Below, one piece after another: positions 1-8,129 of a DNA stretch of 64,000 nucleotides. The DNA comes from an uncultured Ignavibacteriota bacterium (GTDB lineage Bacteria > Bacteroidota > Ignavibacteria > UBA10030 > UBA8401). The notes beneath the pieces are model-generated. The model was not told the DNA's origin, ran no database searches, and was given only the letters and a program-made list of their open reading frames with translations. The position numbers and the translations under genes were made by a program. Numbering within the stretch: the first letter of the stretch is position 1; every line of letters starts with the position of its first letter. The stretch is taken from assembly GCA_903861125.1 (NCBI GenBank), contig CAIOTF010000021.1, forward strand, positions 1-64,000. Reading direction: 5' to 3'.

Positions 1-187
1 CAGAATGACAATTGCTTTGTCGTACTGAATGCAGTGAAGGATTAACTTTCTGGATTCTTTCAATTCACTTTGTTCGACGTAAGAATGATCATGTCTTGTC
101 ATCCTGAACGCAGCCCCAAAGGGGCAAGTGAAGGATCCAGTTTCTGGATTCTTCAGTCGCTTCGCTCCTTCAGAATGACTATTGTTT

Positions 188-556
188 TGTCGTCCCGAAC
201 GGAGCGAAGGATCCATACATTTACATTTCAATTTCCATCCATTGCGGATTTATAGATTCTATCAACGCTATTTTCTTTTTTCGTAACCAACCTTTTAATA
301 CTTTTTCCCGTTCGATTGCATAACGCGGATCATCATACTCTTCAAAATAGACTAAAATGGTTACGTTGTATTTTTGTGTAAACCCCGGAACTTTTTTTTC
401 TTTATGCTCCGACACTCTCCGGCGTAAATTATTTGTCATGCCGATATACAATGTTCCGTTTCTTTTACTGGCAAGAATGTAAACATAATATTTTATTGGT
501 ACTTTCATTTAATTTTCCTGGATTCTACTGGCGCTTTCAGCGCCATCAGAATGACA
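188..556. mobile_element. Long repeat-family element carrying the GIY-YIG gene
   Basis: The GIY-YIG gene sits between two halves of a repeat unit. The left arm at 188-215 (TGTCGTCCCGAACGGAGCG then AAGGATCCA) matches the left half of the type A units. The right arm at 518-556 (CTGGATTCTACTGGCGC... ending AGAATGACA) matches the right half of the units ending at 827 and 1176. The terminal TGTC and GACA are inverted. The simplest reading is one element of about 370 bp with terminal inverted repeats and a central gene; the 80-95 bp units would be internally deleted forms. That relationship is inferred from arm similarity. Insertion of a gene into an existing repeat is the alternative. Confidence 0.55.
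221..508 (-). CDS. GIY-YIG nuclease domain protein (UPF0213/YhbQ-like)
   Basis: A 95-residue single-domain protein of the GIY-YIG superfamily, close in size and layout to the UPF0213/YhbQ group. The core reads YYVYILASKRNGTLYIG (the GIY...YIG strand pair, residues 7-23), followed by MTNNLRRRVSEHK (the helix with the conserved Arg) and later AIEREKVLKGW, which carries the conserved Glu that binds metal in this fold. Such proteins cut DNA; UPF0213 members have no settled cellular role. The gene fills the space between the two repeat arms almost exactly: the start codon lies about 10 bp from the right arm and the stop about 6 bp from the left arm. No other gene lies within 700 bp. A role in moving or maintaining the repeats is my inference. 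Confidence 0.85.
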   Translation of the reverse strand: MKVPIKYYVYILASKRNGTLYIGMTNNLRRRVSEHKEKKVPGFTQKYNVTILVYFEEYDDPRYAIEREKVLKGWLRKKKIALIESINPQWMEIEM

Positions 557-1239
557 ATTGCTTTGTCGTACTGAATGCAGAGAAGGATTAACTTTCTGGA
601 TTCTTTCATCTCACTTTGTTCGGCGTAAGAATGACCCTGTCTTGTATTCCTGAACGCAGCCCCAAAGGGGCAAGTGAAGGATCCAGTTTCTGGATTCTTC
701 AGTCGTTTTCAGCGCCATCAGAATGACCGTGTAGTGTCATCCTGAACGCAGCCCCAAAGGGGCAAGTGAAGGATCCAGTGTTTTATTTCTTGATTCTACT
801 GGCGCTTTCAGCGCCATCAGAATGACAATTGCTTTGTCGCACTGAATGCAGTGAAGGATTAACTTTCTGGATTCATCCATTTCACTTTGTTCGGCGTAAG
901 AATGACCGTGTAATGTCATCCTGAACGCAGCCCCAAAGGGGCAAGTGAAGGATCCAGTTTCTGGATTCTTCAGTCGCTTTGCTCCTTCAGAATAACAATT
1001 GCTTTGTCGTACTGAATGCAGAGAAGGATTAACTTTCTGGATTCTTTCAATTCACTTTGTTCGACGTAAGAATGATCATGTCTTGTCATCCTGAACGAAG
1101 CCCCAAAGGGGCAAGTGAAGGATCCAGTGTTTTATTTCTGGATTCTACTGGCGCTTTCAGCGCCAGAAGAATGACAATTGTTTTGTCGTCCTGAAAAAGG
1201 GAGATACAGAGGGGGTCATCATTTACTCCCGAAATCAGA

Positions 1240-3696
1240 TCACTTTCCAGCTGATACCAGATTTGCAAACAACCGGTATGCTCCTTCAACTCCTGCCGGT
1301 AATTGGCGGAAGAATGAAAGTCCGGTAAAGATATAAATTCCTTTTCCGTATTTCGTGTATAATAAACTTCCATCCTGCGGCTTTTCGTTCGGATCAGCAC
1401 ACGATAGAACCGTTTCATATTTCGCATCCCTTTTATTCGCAAAATATAAACCGCGCTCCTGCACCCAGCCGGTAAAATCATCTGCGGAAATTCTGTTCGG
1501 ATAATTGAGCAGAGGATGGTTCGCGTCGGTGAATGAAACCGCGGCATTCTCATCCGTCACGCGGTCGCGCGAAATCTCCATCGGAAACGGAGCAATATTA
1601 TCCGTAAGACCACGCTCCACTACCTGATATTGTACAACGTACGTTCCCCCTTTTTCCACGTATTCCAGCAAGCGGTTATTCGATTGCCGCAACTGTGTGC
1701 GTGTATTGTACGAGCGGACTCCCGCAACGATCGCGTCATAATGCTGAAGGTCACCGTTTCGCAATTCTTCATCGGTAATCATCGTAACGGCGTAGCCCAT
1801 CTGCTCCAACGCTTTCGGCACTTCGTCTCCTGCTCCCATAATGTATCCCACTGACCGCCCAATTTTTTTCACATCGTTATGAAGCAGCGTTCCCTTCGCC
1901 GGTTCCATTACTGTTTGCGGCGGGATGTGCGGATAAGCAATGGTCTTAACGGATTGTGAATATGCCTCGCCGCCTGTTACTGCTTCCACAGAAAACTGAT
2001 TGCTCTGCGCCGTTGAATCCGGACGAAGAGAAAATTGAAATAATTTTTCCTGGTCTTTTGTTGTAAATGCAAATGTTTGATCCCTGCTCACGTTCCAGCC
2101 TTGAGGAACATTTACCCTGACGGTACCGGATATATTTTCTTTGAGCGCTTTCACCTGAACGGAAAGGATTGATTGTTCCATGTTTTTCCCGACGATATTT
2201 TTTTCTGTCATATTCACCGAAACAGGCGGAACGACAGAAACGGCACGATATTTTTCTCCGTCAATATCGTCGATCCACTTAAACATCACTGGCACGCGGA
2301 ACACGATCAATTCTTTTTCGATGGAAGCAGTAACGTTCACCGACAAAGGGGAAGGATTTTCCGCTGATCCAAGAAATGAAAAATCGACGGTCGAGTAACG
2401 ATTATCCTTCGGGGCGGAGAGAAGCCAATACGGCTGCGTAAGGCGTTCATCCTTTGCAATGATGGATGCAACCGGCATTAGGAACGGCTCGTTGAATTTC
2501 AGAATCTGCTGCTGGGGAAAATCTATCTTTAACTGAGGCGATGTCAGCGAAGCAAGAGAAATCTGCAACGATGACCGATTCAGGAATGTCATCGATAATG
2601 TGACGGAATCTCCGCGTGAATAGGTAGCCTTCTGTGCAGCCGCCTCGATCCACAATCCGGCACACGACCGGATCAATGATTCCGTTTCAATAATTTTCCG
2701 CCCGATCAGCGGATCGCCCTGCAATTTCTGCAGTTCCCTGCGGAACGAGATCAACGAAGGAATGATCTTCTCCGGTGATGCAGGATCGAATTTTTTCCGC
2801 AGGTCGTCTGCCATCCGGGCAAGTTTTTTGCCGTTCGGAAATCTGTTCCATGTAATGTCAATCCCTTCCATAATATCATTCGCTGCGGCGGCACCATCGG
2901 TAACAACAAACTCGTTGATATTGCTCCCTTTGTTTTGCGCCGATCCCATCGCCTGGCTCTTGTGCATCGTTCTGCCGATTCCGGCAAGTTCGGTATACGA
3001 TCGGCCGAGAAGCGGATTGAACGAACCGACATCTAATTTCATTGAAGGAAGATTCTGCGGATTGGACGTTGTTGCGCCGAAGCGGAAATGATTGAAGAGT
3101 ATCCGTTTCGCTTTCCAGGGCTGCACAAATTTCAGTTGTTCCGGAAAGACGTTCGCATCGCCGGAGATTTTGTATGCTTCCTGTGCAAGAATAGCCGAGG
3201 CAAGATGCTGTCCGTGCCCGCCCAGCGTGGGAGAAAAACGAGTTATAATAATGTCCGGCCGGAATGTGCGGATCACAAATACAACGTCGCTCAGAATGCT
3301 GTCCTTGTTCCAGAGCCGCAGTGATTCATCGGATGATTTGGAATATCCGAAATCGATCGCTCGGGTGAAAAATTGTTCCGCTCCGTCAATCCTTCGGGCC
3401 GCAAGCAATTCCTGTGTGCGGATGATGCCAAGTTCCAAACCGAGTTCAGATCCGAGCGCATTCTGTCCCCCTTCTCCCCGTGTAACAGACAAATAACCTG
3501 TTCGGTACAATTTTCCTTTGGCGAAATACGAAAGCAATGCCGTATTTTCATCGTCCGGATGCGCAGCTATATAGAGGACCGATCCAACAACAGAAAGTTT
3601 ATTGATGGCAAGTTGCAGTTCAGCTCCGTCCGGCTGCTGTGTCTGTCCGAACACGGCGCTGAGGAGAATAAGAAGTGCTGGAAATATTTTTTTCAT
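1240..3696 (-). CDS. Secreted PIG-L family deacetylase (LmbE-like)
   Basis: An 818-residue protein with an N-terminal signal peptide (residues 1-17, ending near AVFGQ). The N-terminal domain is a PIG-L/LmbE zinc-dependent N-acetyl-sugar deacetylase: AHPDDE at 45-50 supplies the first zinc ligands and the catalytic Asp, and HGQH at 161-164 the third ligand. Typical PIG-L enzymes are about 230-300 residues, so roughly 500 residues follow. They look like beta-sandwich domains (about 350-560) and a C-terminal alpha/beta domain (about 610-818) resembling a glutamine-amidotransferase or ThuA-like fold, seen by eye only. This long architecture occurs in exported Bacteroidota proteins; the substrate is unknown. 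The start codon is only 10 bp from the divergent start at 3707, and no Shine-Dalgarno sequence is visible. The stop at 1240 lies just outside the repeat array, so the gene is intact. Confidence 0.85.
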   Translation of the reverse strand: MKKIFPALLILLSAVFGQTQQPDGAELQLAINKLSVVGSVLYIAAHPDDENTALLSYFAKGKLYRTGYLSVTRGEGGQNALGSELGLELGIIRTQELLAARRIDGAEQFFTRAIDFGYSKSSDESLRLWNKDSILSDVVFVIRTFRPDIIITRFSPTLGGHGQHLASAILAQEAYKISGDANVFPEQLKFVQPWKAKRILFNHFRFGATTSNPQNLPSMKLDVGSFNPLLGRSYTELAGIGRTMHKSQAMGSAQNKGSNINEFVVTDGAAAANDIMEGIDITWNRFPNGKKLARMADDLRKKFDPASPEKIIPSLISFRRELQKLQGDPLIGRKIIETESLIRSCAGLWIEAAAQKATYSRGDSVTLSMTFLNRSSLQISLASLTSPQLKIDFPQQQILKFNEPFLMPVASIIAKDERLTQPYWLLSAPKDNRYSTVDFSFLGSAENPSPLSVNVTASIEKELIVFRVPVMFKWIDDIDGEKYRAVSVVPPVSVNMTEKNIVGKNMEQSILSVQVKALKENISGTVRVNVPQGWNVSRDQTFAFTTKDQEKLFQFSLRPDSTAQSNQFSVEAVTGGEAYSQSVKTIAYPHIPPQTVMEPAKGTLLHNDVKKIGRSVGYIMGAGDEVPKALEQMGYAVTMITDEELRNGDLQHYDAIVAGVRSYNTRTQLRQSNNRLLEYVEKGGTYVVQYQVVERGLTDNIAPFPMEISRDRVTDENAAVSFTDANHPLLNYPNRISADDFTGWVQERGLYFANKRDAKYETVLSCADPNEKPQDGSLLYTKYGKGIYIFTGLSFFRQLPAGVEGAYRLFANLVSAGK

Positions 3697-3706
3697 ATAT
3701 TATAGT

Positions 3707-4132
3707 ATGAGTTCAAAGGTTCTTGTTGGCGTTCAGTTTTCTATGATATTCTTGATCATGATGGTCGGGACTTTCCCGGCAATGATATTCACCATTATCA
3801 TTTTCGCCGGAGGATTGCTTCTAGGTTCTGCGTCAATTGTGACCATGCGATTCGACAATCTGCGAATTTTTCCCGAACCAAAAAAGGATATTCGTCTTGT
3901 TACCACCGGACCGTACAGAATATTGCGTCACCCAATGTACACATCCGTACTGCTCATCACCGCATCGTTCATCGCTGAAGTTCCATCCCTTCTTCTCTTT
4001 ACGTTTTGGTTCATCCTTCTATCCGCTTTGATTGGAAAGGTTCAGATAGAAGAGAAACTGCTCCCTCAGCACCTGCCCGATTATACAGAATATCAAAAAC
4101 GTACGTGGAAACTGATCCCATTTATTTTTTAA
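3707..4132 (+). CDS. Isoprenylcysteine methyltransferase / phospholipid methyltransferase-like membrane protein
   Basis: A 141-residue membrane protein when started at the ATG at 3707. A longer in-frame start at 3602 would add 35 residues inside the opposite gene with no hydrophobic or conserved character, so I reject it. Two or three hydrophobic segments lie at about residues 6-40 and 88-110. The signature TGPYRILRHPMYTSVLL is the hallmark of the ICMT/PEMT methyltransferase family (SAM-binding and substrate region). The tail with Glu (EEKLL) and Y-x-x-Y-x-x-R also fits. The family methylates prenylcysteine, phosphatidylethanolamine or other lipid-like acceptors; the acceptor here cannot be read from sequence. 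It is short for the family, which is usual for bacterial members. Confidence 0.75.
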   Translation: MSSKVLVGVQFSMIFLIMMVGTFPAMIFTIIIFAGGLLLGSASIVTMRFDNLRIFPEPKKDIRLVTTGPYRILRHPMYTSVLLITASFIAEVPSLLLFTFWFILLSALIGKVQIEEKLLPQHLPDYTEYQKRTWKLIPFIF

Positions 4133-4217
4133 TGTACGGAATCCTTTACCGCGGTACAATCTCTATTTCTTCAGATTGCAAAATACATAATTCGCCAAGT
4201 TTCCGGCCGACCAATCT

Positions 4218-5456
4218 TCAATTCTTTAATTTAATAGCGAATAATTCCTTCGATCTTGTATAGACCCATCCGACAATCACCAGCGTCATCGTTCCGCCGA
4301 ATACAACGGAAGGAACGGTGCCGAACATTTTCGCAGCAAGACCGGATTCGAACGCTCCAAGTTCATTGGATGAACTAAGGAACATTCCATTCACCGCCTG
4401 CACTCTTCCGCGCAGTTCGTCCGGCGTCATTAATTGCAGAATTGTTCCGCGGATTACAACACTGACACTATCGAACGCGCCGCTGAAGAAAAGCGCTGCA
4501 AGCGAAATCCACATCACGGTAGAAAGTGCAAAGGTAAGAATACAGAGACCGAACGCCGTAACAACAATCAGCAGATTTCTCCACGCATGTTTCATCGGAG
4601 AGAATTTTGAGAGCAGCAGCAGCGTGATCACCGCACCGATCGACGGCGCTGCGCGGAGAATGCCGAGTCCTTCCGCCCCGACATGAAGGATATCTTCGGC
4701 AAAGATAGGCAGAATGGCCACCACTCCGCCGAACAGAACGGAAAAAAGATCAAGAGAAATTGAATACAGAATGATCTTCGTATTGAAGACAAAATGAATT
4801 CCTTCCTTCAGACTTGCAAGAATGCTTTCGTGTTTCGAGGGGGCAGGAACAGACTTGTCTTTGATGAGCGTCAACAAAAAAAATGTGCAGCAGATCAACG
4901 CAACGACAATCAGCAGCGTATTGGAAAATCCGAACAACGAATAGAGAAAACCGGACACCATCGGGCCGACGATCGCACCGCTTTGCCAGGCAGAACTGCT
5001 CCAGGTTGAAGCACTTTCATACGCTTCGCGTGGAATCAGGAATGCGCGGAGCGACTGACCGGCAGGGGAATAGAACGCACGAAGAACGCCGATGAAAAAG
5101 ATGACCGAATAGATCCCGGCAAGCAGCGCGAACGGCGAAAGCGTTGCCCGCATCGATTCAGTCGTATAGAAATGGAGAAAGAGCGAACAGCCGACGATCC
5201 CTGCAGCCGAAAAAAGCATGATCTTTTTTTTGCTAAGCCTGTCCGCAAGATGCCCGCCGAACAACGAGAGTCCGATGAACGGAACTGCTTCAACTAATCC
5301 TATCATTCCAATGGCAAGCGGATCGTGAGTGATGCGGTACAATTCGTATCCGATCACCACTTCCTGAACAAGCTGCGCAACCGTAATCAAAAATGAGGCG
5401 ACAACAAAATACCGGAATTCGGGATACCGGAATGCCAGAAACGGATCCTTATTCAT
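4218..5456 (-). CDS. MFS exporter (EntS/MFS_3-like)
   Basis: A 412-residue major facilitator protein with about 12 hydrophobic segments. After the first helices comes GGHLADRLSKKK, the loop 2-3 signature (G-x-x-x-D-R-x-x-r-r/k) of MFS carriers, here at about residues 82-93. The FRYPEFRYF opening is typical of the EntS-like subgroup, whose members export siderophores or drugs and related compounds. No siderophore genes lie nearby, so the substrate is open. It converges with the methyltransferase gene (85 bp between stops, no clear terminator). Upstream is a 294 bp spacer shared with nfeD. Confidence 0.8.
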   Translation of the reverse strand: MNKDPFLAFRYPEFRYFVVASFLITVAQLVQEVVIGYELYRITHDPLAIGMIGLVEAVPFIGLSLFGGHLADRLSKKKIMLFSAAGIVGCSLFLHFYTTESMRATLSPFALLAGIYSVIFFIGVLRAFYSPAGQSLRAFLIPREAYESASTWSSSAWQSGAIVGPMVSGFLYSLFGFSNTLLIVVALICCTFFLLTLIKDKSVPAPSKHESILASLKEGIHFVFNTKIILYSISLDLFSVLFGGVVAILPIFAEDILHVGAEGLGILRAAPSIGAVITLLLLSKFSPMKHAWRNLLIVVTAFGLCILTFALSTVMWISLAALFFSGAFDSVSVVIRGTILQLMTPDELRGRVQAVNGMFLSSSNELGAFESGLAAKMFGTVPSVVFGGTMTLVIVGWVYTRSKELFAIKLKN

Positions 5457-5719
5457 ACAGGAAGAGATTCGCGGAGAATTACAAATCCGGTGAAAAGTGA
5501 AAGTTCGCTGACAAACAATGAACAGATCATAACGTGGTTACGGGTATAAAATAATTTATAATTCTTCATGTTAAATATACTATTAATCGGATAATTTACC
5601 ACCCGTTCATGAATCATCAGACAGTCAACAAAGGTATATTCCATTTGCTGGCATTTTTCGCGGAATACCTGCCGCCGCGACTGTTATTAACGCGGCTTGT
5701 TTTCACCGCCATCTTTCTC

Positions 5720-5733
5720 TACCTTTGTATAAT
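5720..5733 (+). promoter_or_regulatory. Candidate promoter for nfeD
   Basis: TACCTTTG (5720-5727) followed directly by TATAAT (5728-5733), 17 bp before the nfeD start. TAnnTTTG is the -7 element of Bacteroidota promoters and TATAAT is a general -10 box. No convincing -35 at the right spacing is visible. The implied leader would be very short. Confidence 0.3.
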
Positions 5734-5750
5734 AATCGAAAAAGACAGCC

Positions 5751-7022
5751 ATGAAAAATCTCCTCCTCTCCTTCTTTTTGCTGATTGGTCTTCTTTTTGC
5801 AGGACAACCGATCCACGTTCTCACCGTCAACGGAAGCATCAATCCAACAACCAACGATTACTTGAAACATGGTATTGAGAATGCGCAGAACAAGAATGCT
5901 CAGGCCGTTATTATAGAACTGAATACGCCCGGCGGACTTCTCCAATCTACGCGTGATATCGTTTCGGAATTCCTGAACGCGAAAATACCGGTGATCGTCT
6001 ATGTCTCCCCGCAAGGTTCGCGGGCCGCATCGGCCGGCGTCTTTATCACTATGGCCGCACATATCGCCGTAATGGCACCAGGCACAAACATCGGCGCTGC
6101 ACATCCGGTGAATACACAGGGTGAAATGGATTCCGTTATGTCCGGCAAGGTAACCAACGATGCCGCAGCGTTCATTCGCACCATTTCGGAAAAACGGAAA
6201 CGGAATATTACATGGGCGGAAGAGGCCGTCCGCCGCAGCGTTTCAATCACCGAAACGGAAGCACTGAAGGAACATGTAATCGATTTCATCGCGCCCAACC
6301 GCGCCGCGCTGCTCGATTCTCTTGACGGCAGAAAAGTCATTATCGAAAAAGATACTCTTACGCTTGCAACAAAAAATACAACGATCGAAGATCATTCCAT
6401 GGGCTGGCAATATGAGATGCTTAACCTGCTCAGCGATCCGAATATTTCTTACATTTTGTTCCTTATCGGCATTTACGGTCTCTTCTTCGAACTGTACAAT
6501 CCGGGCTCCATCTTCCCCGGCATTGCAGGGGCCATTGCCATTATTCTTGCTCTCTATTCAATGCAGACGTTGCCGCTCAATTATGCGGGCCTCGCTCTTA
6601 TTGTTGTGGGTATCATTCTGTTCCTGCTCGAAATAAAGATCACCAGTTACGGATTGCTCTCCATCGGCGGTGCCATTGCGTTCTTTTTTGGTTCCATAAT
6701 GCTTTACCAAACCGATGAACCGCTGGAATTCATAGAAGTATCGCTCTCGGTGGTCATTCCGTTCGTTATCGTTACCGCTCTTTTCTTTGCTTTCGTTGTC
6801 GGTGCAGGATTGAAGGCGCAGAAACGTAAGGTCAATACCGGCGAACAGGGAATGATCGGTGCCGAAGGAATCGCCATGACGGCGCTGAATCCTTCCGGAC
6901 AGGTCCGCGTTCAGGGTGAGATCTGGAGTGCTGAAAGTTCTGAAGGAAAGATCGTCAAAGATTCAAAAATTACAGTAACGGAAATTCATGGTTTGATGCT
7001 AAAAGTAAAAAAATCTATTTGA
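5751..7022 (+). CDS. NfeD-family membrane serine protease (ClpP-class)
   Basis: A 423-residue NfeD1b-type protein. Residues 1-18 are a signal peptide. Residues 20-215 form a ClpP/crotonase-like protease domain: ELNTPGG (56-62) and RAASAG (91-96, with the nucleophile Ser94) fit the Ser-Lys dyad enzymes typified by archaeal PH1510, with a Lys in SEKRKR (147-151) as likely partner. Four or five membrane segments follow (about 225-350), then a small soluble OB-fold NfeD domain (about 355-423). Family members cut the hydrophobic C-terminus of their partner stomatin. The stomatin/slipin gene is next downstream, so the pair probably works in membrane quality control. The usual tight coupling is broken by a 318 bp spacer full of inverted repeats. 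Confidence 0.9.
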   Translation: MKNLLLSFFLLIGLLFAGQPIHVLTVNGSINPTTNDYLKHGIENAQNKNAQAVIIELNTPGGLLQSTRDIVSEFLNAKIPVIVYVSPQGSRAASAGVFITMAAHIAVMAPGTNIGAAHPVNTQGEMDSVMSGKVTNDAAAFIRTISEKRKRNITWAEEAVRRSVSITETEALKEHVIDFIAPNRAALLDSLDGRKVIIEKDTLTLATKNTTIEDHSMGWQYEMLNLLSDPNISYILFLIGIYGLFFELYNPGSIFPGIAGAIAIILALYSMQTLPLNYAGLALIVVGIILFLLEIKITSYGLLSIGGAIAFFFGSIMLYQTDEPLEFIEVSLSVVIPFVIVTALFFAFVVGAGLKAQKRKVNTGEQGMIGAEGIAMTALNPSGQVRVQGEIWSAESSEGKIVKDSKITVTEIHGLMLKVKKSI

Positions 7023-7050
7023 TTTGATCTCAAAAACTGTAATTATTGAA

Positions 7051-7148
7051 AATTGTCACACTGAGCGGAGTTCCCCCGCCTTCATACTTATAAGTTAGCG
7101 GGGTGCCGCTCACTGATCAAAAATAATGGCGGCAGAAGTGTGACAATT
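7051..7148. repeat. 98 bp terminal-inverted-repeat element
   Basis: Perfect 12 bp ends AATTGTCACACT (7051-7062) and AGTGTGACAATT (7137-7148). Inside is a nested stem, GAGCGG with CCGCTC and CCCCGC with GCGGGG (about 7063-7112). The left end TTGTCACACTGAGCGGAG resembles the type A units of the 1-1176 array (TTGTCATCCTGAACGCAG), so it is probably a diverged member of the same family. Confidence 0.7.
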
Positions 7149-7157
7149 CAAGAGATT

Positions 7158-7181
7158 CATGCCTCAACTTCGCTCGGCATG
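7158..7181. repeat. Short perfect hairpin
   Basis: CATGCC at 7158-7163 pairs with GGCATG at 7176-7181 around a 12 nt loop. It lies 10 bp after the 98 bp element. It resembles the intergenic hairpins seen in repeat families but only one copy is present here. Confidence 0.5.
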
Positions 7182-7270
7182 TCAACAAATTAGTACTTTT
7201 GGGATGCTTCTAGTTAAATTGCGCGTCACCCCGTATGTTACAATTGGGGATCTGTATATTCGGATGGTTT

Positions 7271-7309
7271 CCGCAAAAAGTTTGCGGTAACAATGTTTAT
7301 GAAACATTG
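7271..7309 (+). promoter_or_regulatory. Two tandem perfect hairpins in the slipin leader
   Basis: CCGCAAA-AAG-TTTGCGG (7271-7287) and CAATGTTT-ATG-AAACATTG (7291-7309) are separated by 3 nt, each with a 3 nt loop. They end about 30 bp before the slipin start. Neither is followed by a T-run on the plus strand, so they are not standard terminators. They could be operators or 5' leader structures, for example RNA-stabilising stems. Confidence 0.5.
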
Positions 7310-7340
7310 CGTGTTCACAAAATAAAAAAGGAGAACTAGT

Positions 7341-8120
7341 ATGGATGGCATGGTTGGTTTAATACTCTTGGTCGCTTTCGGTGCGATCATTCTTTTCAAT
7401 CTCATTAAAGTGTTGTCCGAGTACGAGCGTGGAGTGATCTTCCGTCTCGGCCGTTTGCTCGGCGTAAAAGGTCCTGGACTTATCATCCTTATTCCCGGAA
7501 TCGACCGAATGGTGAAAGTAAGTCTCCGCACCGTTGTGCTCGATGTTCCGCCGCAGGATGTTATCACCAAAGACAACGTATCAATAAAAGTGAATGCGGT
7601 GGTTTATTTCCGCGTTGTTCAGCCGGACAAAGCAATCGTCAGCGTGGAAAATTATATCTATGCTACGTCGCAGCTTGCTCAAACAACATTACGGAGCATC
7701 CTCGGTCAATTTGAGCTGGACGATCTTCTTGCACAGCGCGACAAGATCAATCACGAGCTGCAGATCATCATCGACAATCATACCGAACCGTGGGGAATTA
7801 AAATTGCCAACGTAGAAGTGAAACAAATCGACCTTCCGCCGGAAATGCAGCGCGCAATGGCAAAACAAGCAGAAGCAGAACGTGAACGGCGTGCGAAAGT
7901 GGTCCATGCCGAAGGCGAATTGCAGGCAAGCGTAAAATTGGGCGAAGCGGCTGCAGTCATCAATCAGAATCCTATCGCACTGCAATTGCGCTATTTGCAA
8001 ACACTTACGGAGATCGCATCGGAGAACAGCTCTACGGTGATCTTCCCGCTGCCGATGGAATTGCTGAAGCCTTTCCTGAACATGGACAGCAATAGAGAAA
8101 CAAAATCGCTGAAGAAATAA
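7341..8120 (+). CDS. Slipin / stomatin-like SPFH protein
   Basis: A 259-residue SPFH-domain protein preceded by a good ribosome-binding site (AAAGGAG, 8 nt spacing). One N-terminal membrane segment (residues 4-22) is followed by the stomatin signature [12 protein letters not shown] and [12 protein letters not shown], then the prohibitin-homology domain (about 28-190). An Ala/Glu/Arg-rich helix ([20 protein letters not shown]) is predicted to form the coiled coil that drives oligomerisation. Slipins scaffold membrane microdomains and are partners of NfeD proteases, here the upstream gene. Because of the intervening hairpins, slipin may have its own promoter or be post-transcriptionally uncoupled. 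Confidence 0.9.
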   Translation: MDGMVGLILLVAFGAIILFNLIKVLSEYERGVIFRLGRLLGVKGPGLIILIPGIDRMVKVSLRTVVLDVPPQDVITKDNVSIKVNAVVYFRVVQPDKAIVSVENYIYATSQLAQTTLRSILGQFELDDLLAQRDKINHELQIIIDNHTEPWGIKIANVEVKQIDLPPEMQRAMAKQAEAERERRAKVVHAEGELQASVKLGEAAAVINQNPIALQLRYLQTLTEIASENSSTVIFPLPMELLKPFLNMDSNRETKSLKK

Positions 8121-8129
8121 TCGATCACG

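Larger units (their letters stand above)
1..1176. repeat. Array of short inverted-repeat elements (two alternating types)
   Basis: The whole stretch outside the small nuclease gene consists of about 80-95 bp units. Type A begins TGTCATCCTGAACGCAG, has a perfect GCCCC-AAA-GGGGC hairpin, then GGATCCAG-TTT-CTGGATTC, and ends TTCAGAATGAC, the inverse of its start. Type A copies lie at about 97-179, 643-727, 735-827, 914-997 and 1084-1176. Some end in a different right arm containing the hairpin GGCGCT-TTC-AGCGCC. Type B (starts TTGTCGTACTGAATGCAG, ends CGTAAGAATGA) lies at about 6-88, 555-635, 827-905 and 996-1075. Terminal sequences of A and B are related, so both look like members of one MITE- or REP-like family. 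The units abut with little between them. Open frames inside the array are repeat translations, not genes. The array stops about 65 bp before the end of the PIG-L gene. Confidence 0.9.
7023..7340. other. nfeD-slipin spacer with several perfect hairpins
   Basis: This 318 bp gap contains no gene. It holds an imperfect-element-sized inverted repeat (7051-7148), a small perfect hairpin (7158-7181) and two tandem perfect hairpins (7271-7309) just before the slipin ribosome-binding site AAAGGAG. Each is listed separately. Confidence 0.8.

Noticed and set aside
1-1176. Possible CRISPR array
   Set aside because: Units are 80-95 bp, carry terminal inverted repeats, and lie edge to edge without unique 30-40 bp spacers; no cas genes are present.
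1086-1553. 155-codon open frame on the minus strand
   Set aside because: It lies within the PIG-L gene in another frame and runs into the repeat array; no conserved motif.
4006-4263. 85-codon open frame on the plus strand
   Set aside because: It is mostly in a second frame of the methyltransferase-like gene and its tail is AT-rich intergenic sequence.
5609-5878. 89-codon open frame before nfeD
   Set aside because: It covers the promoter region and the nfeD signal peptide in another frame, with no coding signature.
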